Below are positions 52,006 to 59,463 of a stretch of DNA of 64,000 bases, piece after piece (positions within the stretch are counted from its first letter, which is position 1; each line of letters opens with the position of its first letter). Under the pieces are notes generated by a model that was given only the letters and a program-made list of their open reading frames with translations, did not search any database and had not been told where the DNA came from. The translations under genes and the position numbers were made by a program. The stretch is from Larkinella knui (GTDB taxonomy: Bacteria; Bacteroidota; Bacteroidia; Cytophagales; Spirosomataceae), in contig NZ_RQJP01000002.1 of the NCBI RefSeq assembly GCF_003858645.1, positions 868,001 to 932,000 on the forward strand. Reading direction: 5' to 3'.

Positions 52006-53892
52006 TTAGGGATTCATCTGTTTGACTTCGTTCCGCAACGATTCGGGGTCCCAGCCATCCTCGATATCTTTCAGCCAGCGATCGTTTTCGTCGGAGCTCA
52101 GCAGTTCTTCCAGTTCGCGGATGCGTCGCCGGGCGCTGCTGAAATACTGCTTGCGATCGTGCCGGACGGCGGCCAGTTCGGCCAGGGCTTTTTCGTCGTG
52201 TTTGAGAAACAACCGGGCTGCCCGCTGCGACTGGTACGCCCGAAAACCCAGCAGCGTCATGGCATCGACGCCCATTCGCAGGGAACTGTCAACGGTTTCG
52301 CGGTAGACGTGGGTTAACCCGGCGTCCATAAAGTCGTACGTATCGTCGCGGTCGATGGCTTTCACCAGAATCTCCAGGTGCGGAAAATGCTTTTTCACGG
52401 TTTCGACCAGATCCAGTGCCTTTTCCGGCGAATCCAACGCAATAATCATCAGTTTGGCGTGTTCCGCACCGGCCGATTTCAGCAGATCATACCGGGAAGC
52501 GTCGCCGTAATAGACTTTCATGCCCAGTTTCCGCAGCGTATCGACCCGGTCCGAATCAAAATCCAATACCGTTGTTCCTATGTTGTTGGCCCGCAAAAAC
52601 CGCCCGACGATGTTACCATACCGACCAAAACCCGCCACGATTACGGGATTGTTTTCTTCAATCGTATCCTGCTCTTTATCAACCAGTTCTTTCGTCCCCA
52701 GTCGCGGCAACAGGAGTTTTTCGTTGACCAGGAAAACCAGCGGAGTCATTCCCATGCTGATGGCCACCACTGCCGTCATCAGATCCACGGTTTCTTTCGC
52801 CAGAATACCGTTCTGGGAAGCGAAGGAAAACAGCACGAACGCAAACTCGCCCACCTGACAAAGACCCAGCGAAAACAACAGATTCTGGTCCGTCTTCAAG
52901 CGAAACAGTTTGCCTAATACCGCCAATATCAGGGCTTTAGCCGCCATAACAACGACTACGATACCGATCACCAGCAGCGGATTTTCAACGATCAGTTCGA
53001 AATTGATGGCGGCTCCCACGGAGATAAAAAACAACCCGAGTAACAACCCTTTGAAGGGATCGATGTCACTTTCCAGCTCGTGCTTGTACTCGCTGTTGGC
53101 CAGGACCACGCCCGCGACAAACGCGCCCAGCGCCGGACTAAGTCCCACCATTTCCATCAAAACCGAAATGCTCGCGACCATCAATAAAGCCGTGGCAATG
53201 AAGACTTCGCGCATCCCGGTTCGGGCGATGATGCGAAAAACCGGGCGCATCACATACCGGCCAATCAGCACCAAACCAACGACCGCACCAATCACGGCAA
53301 CGGGTCGCAACCAGCCGGGAAAACTATCAAGCAGCGCGGTGTGGGCGTTATGATCAGGTCCGGAAGCCATCGGATACGTCGCCAAGAGCGGCATGATGGC
53401 CAGAATGGGAATCACGGCGATGTCCTGAAACAGCAGAACCGCAAACGTGTTTTGCCCGGCGGCCGTTTGCATCAGCCCTTTTTCGTTCAGCGTTTGCAGC
53501 ACAATGGCGGTCGATGACATCGCCAGAATCATGCCCAGCGCCAGCGACGGCTGCCACGGCAAACCGGTTGTCAGGGCCAGTCCGCCGGTCAGAACCGCTG
53601 TCAGCAGAACCTGCAAACCGCCCAGTCCCAGGACCGGCGTCCGAAGTTTCCAGAGTCGTTCAGGTTCGAGTTCCAGTCCAACCAGAAACAGCATGATGAT
53701 GACGCCGAACTCGGCAAAGTGCATGATATCGTGGCCTTCATCGCCCACCAGACCCAGCACGGCGGGGCCGATCATGACGCCGGCCAGCAGATAGCCCAGC
53801 ACCGACCCCAGGCCAAGGCGTTTGGCAATCGGCACAAATAAAACTCCGGAGGCCAGGTAAACCATAGCCTGAATAAGTACGGTTTGATTCAT
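52006..53892 (-). CDS. kefC: CPA2-family K+/H+ antiporter with RCK (TrkA-N) domain, KefC-like
   Basis: The 628-residue protein has about 12-13 membrane helices (residues 1-385, Na_H_Exchanger family, with VGLELEPERLWKL and ALGAFVAGVVLANSEYKHELE). A TrkA-N/RCK domain (about 405-520, NPVIVAGFGRYGNIVGRFLRANN) and a C-terminal coiled segment rich in Arg/Glu follow. In E. coli such proteins export K+ when electrophiles form glutathione adducts. It lies 8 bp after the KefF-like gene, as in the kefFC operon. Confidence 0.9.
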   Translation of the reverse strand: MNQTVLIQAMVYLASGVLFVPIAKRLGLGSVLGYLLAGVMIGPAVLGLVGDEGHDIMHFAEFGVIIMLFLVGLELEPERLWKLRTPVLGLGGLQVLLTAVLTGGLALTTGLPWQPSLALGMILAMSSTAIVLQTLNEKGLMQTAAGQNTFAVLLFQDIAVIPILAIMPLLATYPMASGPDHNAHTALLDSFPGWLRPVAVIGAVVGLVLIGRYVMRPVFRIIARTGMREVFIATALLMVASISVLMEMVGLSPALGAFVAGVVLANSEYKHELESDIDPFKGLLLGLFFISVGAAINFELIVENPLLVIGIVVVVMAAKALILAVLGKLFRLKTDQNLLFSLGLCQVGEFAFVLFSFASQNGILAKETVDLMTAVVAISMGMTPLVFLVNEKLLLPRLGTKELVDKEQDTIEENNPVIVAGFGRYGNIVGRFLRANNIGTTVLDFDSDRVDTLRKLGMKVYYGDASRYDLLKSAGAEHAKLMIIALDSPEKALDLVETVKKHFPHLEILVKAIDRDDTYDFMDAGLTHVYRETVDSSLRMGVDAMTLLGFRAYQSQRAARLFLKHDEKALAELAAVRHDRKQYFSSARRRIRELEELLSSDENDRWLKDIEDGWDPESLRNEVKQMNP

Positions 53893-53900
53893 AACAGTGG

Positions 53901-54491
53901 TTAGTCGATGAGTAATTCGTTGAGATACCGGCGCGTTTTGGCGTCTTCGAGGTCAATCTGATCGGTGGTCAGCATGGTCAACAGGCTTTTATACTGACTC
54001 GCATACCGGTGCATTTCCGGTTCAGAAAGCCGGTGGGTGCCGTGGACGACGAACGGCGGCAGGTAAATCATATTGCACAAATACGCCGTCTGGTCGAAGG
54101 GAGCCAGAAATTGCCGGATCGTAAAGCGGTTATAGCCCACTTCTTCGTAGGCCTTTCGGGGTCCGCCGGTGGTCATGACGTTCAGCATTTTTTTGCCGAC
54201 CAGCGCCTTCCCTTCCCGTCCGTACGCCCAGCCGTGTTCCAGCACCAGATCCTCCCATTGTTTGACCATAGCGGGCGAACTGTACCAGTACATCGGGTGG
54301 TGAAGGAGGATGTAGTCATGCTCCAGCAACAGGCGCTGCTCCCGGTCTACGTCGATGTCAAAATCCGGATACTCCTGGTAAAGGTCGTTGAGCGTCACCC
54401 GGTCCACCGACTGACAAGCCTCCAGCAAAAGCCGGTTGGTTCTGGATTTTTCTAAGGCGGGATGCGCAAAAAGGATCAGTACAGACGACAT
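53901..54491 (-). CDS. kefF: NAD(P)H quinone oxidoreductase, KefF/KefG-like
   Basis: The 196-residue flavodoxin-fold protein starts SSVLILFAHPALEKSRTNRLLLEA. It has DIDVDREQRLLLEHDYILLHHPMYWYSSPAMVKQWEDLVLEHGWAYG, characteristic of the KefF/MdaB family of FMN oxidoreductases. It precedes the KefC-like antiporter gene by 8 bp on the same strand, so an accessory role in gating that antiporter is likely. Whether kefF or kefG is the better name cannot be decided. Confidence 0.88.
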   Translation of the reverse strand: MSSVLILFAHPALEKSRTNRLLLEACQSVDRVTLNDLYQEYPDFDIDVDREQRLLLEHDYILLHHPMYWYSSPAMVKQWEDLVLEHGWAYGREGKALVGKKMLNVMTTGGPRKAYEEVGYNRFTIRQFLAPFDQTAYLCNMIYLPPFVVHGTHRLSEPEMHRYASQYKSLLTMLTTDQIDLEDAKTRRYLNELLID

Positions 54492-54737
54492 TCGTTACAG
54501 GAAAAAGACCGGTTTTAACTCACAAATCGACCGGCAGCACAGGCCGGTTTACTCAAATTTAAGCCAAATATGAGGAAATAAAAACCGAACTTGATCACGC
54601 ACACCTCAACCGGGGCGGTAGGATCGAACGCCTTTCGGGTGATTTCGGGAAAATATCCGATTGATCGAACTTCTTTCGGTATTTTTGGTATTCTTAACGT
54701 ATCCAACTGAAACAAGCGGTTAAAGAGGCCGAGAACT

Positions 54738-55766
54738 ATGTACGACGTAATTATCATTGGCGGAGGACCGTGCGGCCTGGCAGCCGGTATTGAAGCTTCA
54801 AAAGCCGGTTTGAGTCATCTGATTCTGGAAAAAGGCAGCCTGACGGAATCGATCCGGCGGTATCCAAAAATGATGCGGTTTTTCTCGACTGCCGAAAACA
54901 TCGAGATTGGCGGTATTCCGTTTCCGATTGCGGGCGTCAAAGCCAACCGAACCGAAGCCTTGCAGTATTACCGGAAAGTGGCCGGTTATTTCAAGCTGAA
55001 CTTCAAGCTGTTCACGGAAGTGAATCACGTCACGCGGTTTGTGGGGGAGGCCGACCAGCCGGAAAAAACCGACGATTTATTTACCGTTTTCACCACCGAC
55101 GGCAAAACCTATCAGACGCGCAAAATCATTCTGGCCACGGGTTATTTCGACAAACCACGCTGGCTGAAAATTCCGGGTGAAGATCTGCCGCACGTCACGC
55201 ATTATTACGACGAACCGTTTCAATATTCCTTTACCAACGTCGTGATCATCGGCGCGTCGAACTCGGCGGTGGAAGCGGCTCTGGAACTCTACCGCGCCGA
55301 CGCCCATGTGACGATTGTGCACCGGGCGGATGATTTCCGAAAAACCGTCAAATACTGGCTTGTGCCGGATGTTAAAAACCGGGTGAAGGAAGGGAAAATC
55401 CATACCCGGTTCAGCACCTGCGTAACGCGGATCGAACCGGGCCGGGTTTGCACGACGAATTTGCAAACCGGCGAAGAAAGTGAGCTTCCCGCCGATTTTG
55501 TTCTGATTCTGACAGGCTACATTCCCGATGCCGAGTTGCTGCAGGAGTGCGGTGTCGAGCTGAATCCCGAAACTCAGGTGCCGACCTACGACAAGGAAAC
55601 GTTCGAAACCAACGTGCCGGGCCTGTACGTCTGCGGCACGGTCATGGCCGGAATTTATACCGAAAAAGTGTTCATCGAAAACGGCCGCGACCACGCCAAA
55701 GCCATCATCGACCATATTGCGGGTAAACCGGTGCGGAAGGTTGCGGAGTTGATTGACCGGATTTAG
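54738..55766 (+). CDS. ypdA: YpdA-family putative bacillithiol disulfide reductase
   Basis: The 342-residue flavoprotein has an N-terminal FAD Rossmann motif (DVIIIGGGPCGLAAGIEASKAG) and a second NAD(P)H motif (VVIIGASNSAVEAALELYR). The conserved ATG-like ILATGYFDKPRWLKIPGED and a late GLYVCGTVMAGIYTEKVFIENGRDHA also fit YpdA. In Firmicutes YpdA (Bdr) reduces bacillithiol disulfide. It is divergent from the KefF/KefC-like genes. Its last codons (KVAELIDRI) are duplicated 335 bp downstream around an inverted-repeat element. Confidence 0.88.
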   Translation: MYDVIIIGGGPCGLAAGIEASKAGLSHLILEKGSLTESIRRYPKMMRFFSTAENIEIGGIPFPIAGVKANRTEALQYYRKVAGYFKLNFKLFTEVNHVTRFVGEADQPEKTDDLFTVFTTDGKTYQTRKIILATGYFDKPRWLKIPGEDLPHVTHYYDEPFQYSFTNVVIIGASNSAVEAALELYRADAHVTIVHRADDFRKTVKYWLVPDVKNRVKEGKIHTRFSTCVTRIEPGRVCTTNLQTGEESELPADFVLILTGYIPDAELLQECGVELNPETQVPTYDKETFETNVPGLYVCGTVMAGIYTEKVFIENGRDHAKAIIDHIAGKPVRKVAELIDRI

Positions 55767-56139
55767 TACTTCTTATTGCTTATCCCGGTTGGCTTTTTCC
55801 AGATTTCCGTTATCGCTCGCGTGTCGCGAGTGATTTGTATTCATAGGGCCTCCGGCCCGTTGTTGGTCTGGGATAAAAGTCGCTTTCGAGCCGGATGCAA
55901 ACCGGGCCGGAGGCTCCGTTGTCGCTCGCGTGTCGCGAGTGATGGTTATGCTAAGGACCTCCGGCCCGATGTTGATTTTGAATGAAAGTCACTTTCGAGA
56001 CGGGGGCAAATCGGGCCGGAGGCCCTATGAATACAAATCACTCGCGACACGCGAGCGATAACGGAGCGCGGAAGGTTGCGGAGTTGATTGACCGGATTTA
56101 GTACTTCCTATTGCTTATCCCGGTCCGCTTTTTCCAGAT
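55733..56139. repeat. 258-bp terminal-inverted-repeat element flanked by 72-bp direct duplication
   Basis: The element at 55807-56064 has perfect 53-bp terminal inverted repeats (55807-55859 and 56012-56064) rich in TCGCTCGCG/CGCGAGCGA palindromes, with another internal copy at about 55903-55971. It carries no gene. It is bracketed by a 72-bp direct repeat (55733-55804 and 56068-56139, about three mismatches). Each copy holds the end of ypdA and the end of the convergent phosphatase gene. The real ypdA end is in the left copy and the real phosphatase end in the right copy. Confidence 0.85.
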
Positions 56140-58072
56140 CGAGGTAATCCTTCAAACGGCCTTCGGTATCGTAGACTTTGAGGTTCAGGTGACCGTCGGC
56201 CAGCGTTACCGTGCCGTAGTGGTAACCCCGGAACGATTTGGCCGTAAACCAGGCTCTGGCGGGCGCAAAATCCTCCAGATTGCCACCCGCTCCGCCCGCC
56301 TGAATATACGTAATGCCTTTTTTGCGGTTCACTTTTCCTTCGCGGATGGGCAGTGTCCGGTGGTAGGTGTGCAAGTGGCCGTAAAAGACCAGATCGACGC
56401 CGTATTTCTCGTACAACGGAATGATTTTCCGGATTTGAACGTCGCCCAGATCGGTAGAACGGGTCCAGGCATTTCCGTAATCGTCTTCGTCCGACGAGTA
56501 TGGCGCGTGGTGGTGGGCCACAAATTTCCAGCGGGCGGTCGATCTTTTCAATTGTTCTTCCAACCAGACGTATTGCCTGCCGCCGGGGGCAAACTCCTTC
56601 GGTTCGTTGCTGTTGAGCATAAAAAATTCGGCATCACCATACCGGAAACTGTAATACGCTTTCGGTTCGGGCAGCGCGTGGTACTGTTTGTACCAGTATA
56701 AATCACCTTCGCCGTTTCCGGGAACCGGAAAAAATGGAACGCGGCTCGAGAGCTGCCGGCTACCGGCAAAATACTCGTGATTCCACTCGAATTTGAAAGG
56801 CTGCTCGCCACCATCGGTGAGGTCGCCCACGTGAAGCACAAAATTGGGCCGTTCATCCCACAGCAGATGCGCCACACGATTGCTCACATGCGGCCGCGCT
56901 TCGGTGTCGCCGATCACGCCAAACGTAAAAGCCGCCCCTTCCGGCACGGCGGTGCTGAAGGTCAGAATGCCCGACGAAATGGTTTCGCCGGTTTTCGACT
57001 TCGCTTCAATTTCGTAAAAGTAGGGCGTTCCCGGTTTCAGGCCGTTCAGGAGGGCTTCCTGAATGTAACTGTGCACCTTGCCCTCGTTGTGGGTTTTGCC
57101 CTCGGTCAGCGGAATGGTTATGCTATTGCTCAACGGCTGGCGGTCACCGTAGCGGATCACCGCCGACGCCGGGCGGTCCGTTTCCCACACCAGCCGAATG
57201 CTTTCGGGCTGCACCCCGTTCAGGTACGGCCCGGCGTTGAAGTGAAACAGATCCGGATACAACCGTCCGTCTTCGACCAGTTGTTGCAGTTCCGCAAACC
57301 GGCCCGCGATGGCTTGTTCCGTCAGGGCGGTGTTGTGAATCCGCACGTTTTTAACCAGATCGCCCCACTGCATATACGGCTCGTGATTGAGATAAGCCGC
57401 CATTTCGAGCTGTAGCGAGTCGGTTTCGGAAGCGGCAAGGGAAGCTTGCGGTATTTCGCCGATCTTCCGGCCATTCAGGTAGAGTTGCAGACGGGTTCCG
57501 TCGTAGGTTCCGACCAGGTGGCTCCAGCGTTTTTTCCAGCCTCGTTCCTGCACGGTTCGCAGGATTGACGCCGGGGTGGTCAGTTCCGGCCCGCTGTTGG
57601 GCTGGTTTTTGCCGACCGTGAGTTGCGCCAGTTCCTCTGGTTTCAGCGAAAACAGCATCGTTCGTCCGTAGCAGCCCAGCAGCCAGCTCCCTTGTTCGGG
57701 CCGTTGCCGACTCCGGAGCGCTACCACCGCACCAACGGGTTCATTGACGTGATTGAGCAGCCAGAGTTCAACGGCAAACGTCTTCCCGGAAAGGGCCACC
57801 GCGGGCAGCAGGTTATGGATACGCTCCGTCGGTTTTTCCCCAAAAAAGGTGAGCGGTGGTGTTTCGACCGTAGCCGCAACAACCGGTGTCACCGGATTTT
57901 CTTTCCGGGGGCCGGGGTAATTCCGGGCGTTTCGTTCCAGCGTATAATCGGGCCAGAACCACCAGTCGCCCAGAGCGGTTTTGGGAGCGGGCTGCGCGCT
58001 GGCAACAAAACCGGGAAGAAACGTCAAGGCCAGGAGGACCCATCGGAACGGGGTCAGAAGAGGTGGTTTCAT
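56108..58072 (-). CDS. exported purple-acid-phosphatase-like metallophosphoesterase with LamG-like domain
   Basis: The 654-residue protein has a signal peptide (FRWVLLALTFLPGFVASAQ), a LamG/concanavalin-like domain (about 75-265, AVELWLLNHVNEPVG), and a fibronectin-like purple acid phosphatase N-domain (about 285-385, YLNGVQPESIRLVWETDRPASAVIRYG). The metallophosphoesterase core (about 390-620) has metal-ligand motifs GVIGDTEARP, VLHVGDLTDGG, PGNGEGD-like, FVAHHHAPYSS and FYGHLHTYHRT. It acts outside the cytoplasm on phosphoesters. Its final codons lie in the right copy of the duplicated junction. Confidence 0.87.
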   Translation of the reverse strand: MKPPLLTPFRWVLLALTFLPGFVASAQPAPKTALGDWWFWPDYTLERNARNYPGPRKENPVTPVVAATVETPPLTFFGEKPTERIHNLLPAVALSGKTFAVELWLLNHVNEPVGAVVALRSRQRPEQGSWLLGCYGRTMLFSLKPEELAQLTVGKNQPNSGPELTTPASILRTVQERGWKKRWSHLVGTYDGTRLQLYLNGRKIGEIPQASLAASETDSLQLEMAAYLNHEPYMQWGDLVKNVRIHNTALTEQAIAGRFAELQQLVEDGRLYPDLFHFNAGPYLNGVQPESIRLVWETDRPASAVIRYGDRQPLSNSITIPLTEGKTHNEGKVHSYIQEALLNGLKPGTPYFYEIEAKSKTGETISSGILTFSTAVPEGAAFTFGVIGDTEARPHVSNRVAHLLWDERPNFVLHVGDLTDGGEQPFKFEWNHEYFAGSRQLSSRVPFFPVPGNGEGDLYWYKQYHALPEPKAYYSFRYGDAEFFMLNSNEPKEFAPGGRQYVWLEEQLKRSTARWKFVAHHHAPYSSDEDDYGNAWTRSTDLGDVQIRKIIPLYEKYGVDLVFYGHLHTYHRTLPIREGKVNRKKGITYIQAGGAGGNLEDFAPARAWFTAKSFRGYHYGTVTLADGHLNLKVYDTEGRLKDYLDLEKADRDKQ

Positions 58073-58340
58073 TCGCTAAAAATAAGGATTTATCAGGTTA
58101 CGGCGGTATTAAGAAATTGGCTTAAAAACCGAGATTCGTACTCTAATCTTAAAACGGCACACCCTGGTAATCAAACTATCCTAAATAATGGCAACTTTGT
58201 AAAACCTGAATACAGGAACTAGCAATTATTTCATGTCGAAACTATGTTACTTTCTCGACATCACTTAATTTTGATGGCGATATCTTCGACGTACTCAGCT
58301 ACTCATGTTGAGAAATTAGCAAAAAATCGACATAAGCAGA

Positions 58341-59429
58341 ATGGCATACAACCCCACTGAGCCGTTTAACGAGTTGCCCAATTTATCGACGAAAGTAGAT
58401 TTAAATGATGCCCGAATCATTCAAGTCTTAATTCAGGCAGCCCGAAATTTAGGTGAACTGAACGGTTTGTGTGCGACCTTACCTGATCCGATGTTGTTGC
58501 TTAACACGCTGGTATTACAGGAAAGCCGGGATAGTTCAGCGATCGAAAACATCGTAACGACCCAGGATGAACTCTTTCGGGCGTCGATTGACGAACTATC
58601 CGAAAATTCAGCAGCCAAAGAAGTGTTGAACTACCGGGAAGCCATGTATACCGGCCTGGCCCGAATGCAGTCACAGCGGAACCTCATTGTAACCAACACG
58701 ATGATCGAGGTTGTACAGACCATCAAGCAAAACCGGTCTGCCATTCGCAATGCACCTGGTACAGCTTTAAGAAATGCCCAAAATGGCGAAATCCTGTATA
58801 CTCCGCCCTGCTGTGAGGATATTATACGGGAAAAATTATCGGCTCTTGAGCAATTTATCAATGAAAATGACCCGTCGGGACCAGACCCGCTGATTAAGCT
58901 GGTCATGATGCACTATCAGTTTGAAGCCATTTACCCATTTTTCGATGGAAATGGCCGTACGGGACGAATTTTAATAGGACTTTACCTGGTTCAACAGCGC
59001 CTTTTACCTCACCCGGTTTTGTATTTGAGCCGCTACATGAACTATTACAGAAGTGATTATTATCGATTGCTTCGCACGGTAACAGAACATCAGAACTGGA
59101 CCGAATGGATTGTATTCATGCTGAAAGGAATTGCCGAGACCGCTCAGCTAACCACGTCCAAAATCCGCCGGATTCTTGACTTAATGACCGTATTGGAAAG
59201 AGAAGCGCGGCAAGCACTCGGCGCATCATACAACCCTGATTTATTGCGGCTTATGTTTATGCTTCCTTATCTAAAAATTGAATTGATTGAAAAAAGGGGC
59301 TTGGCACATCGCCAGACATCGTCGGCCTATTTAAAAAAACTGGCCGGTGCCGGTATCTTAATACCGAATAAGATTGGCCGTACTACCTATTACATCAATC
59401 AGAAGTTACTCGATTTATTGGCTGACTAA
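58341..59429 (+). CDS. Fic family protein with substituted catalytic histidine
   Basis: The 362-residue protein has a Fic N-terminal domain carrying the inhibitory motif S65-S-A-I-E69-N70. The Fic core (about 110-255) follows, and a C-terminal winged helix (about 290-360, LIEKRGLAHRQTSSAYLKKLAGAGILIPN). The active-site loop reads Y198-PFFDGNGRTGR, where the AMP-transferring family has His at the first position. The codon is TAC (CAC would give His). All other loop residues are intact. AMPylation should be abolished or changed. It lies between glycan-related genes and has no visible partner. Confidence 0.9.
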   Translation: MAYNPTEPFNELPNLSTKVDLNDARIIQVLIQAARNLGELNGLCATLPDPMLLLNTLVLQESRDSSAIENIVTTQDELFRASIDELSENSAAKEVLNYREAMYTGLARMQSQRNLIVTNTMIEVVQTIKQNRSAIRNAPGTALRNAQNGEILYTPPCCEDIIREKLSALEQFINENDPSGPDPLIKLVMMHYQFEAIYPFFDGNGRTGRILIGLYLVQQRLLPHPVLYLSRYMNYYRSDYYRLLRTVTEHQNWTEWIVFMLKGIAETAQLTTSKIRRILDLMTVLEREARQALGASYNPDLLRLMFMLPYLKIELIEKRGLAHRQTSSAYLKKLAGAGILIPNKIGRTTYYINQKLLDLLAD

Positions 59430-59463
59430 TACCTGGAAATTTACTCCCTTCATTTCGATTTAT

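Noticed and set aside
55807-56064. CRISPR-like appearance of repeated TCGCTCGCG blocks
   Set aside because: The copies are inverted and palindromic, not direct repeats with regular spacers; no cas genes are near.
55733-56139. Target-site duplication of a classical transposon
   Set aside because: The direct repeat is 72 bp, far longer than known transposase duplications, and the element encodes no transposase.
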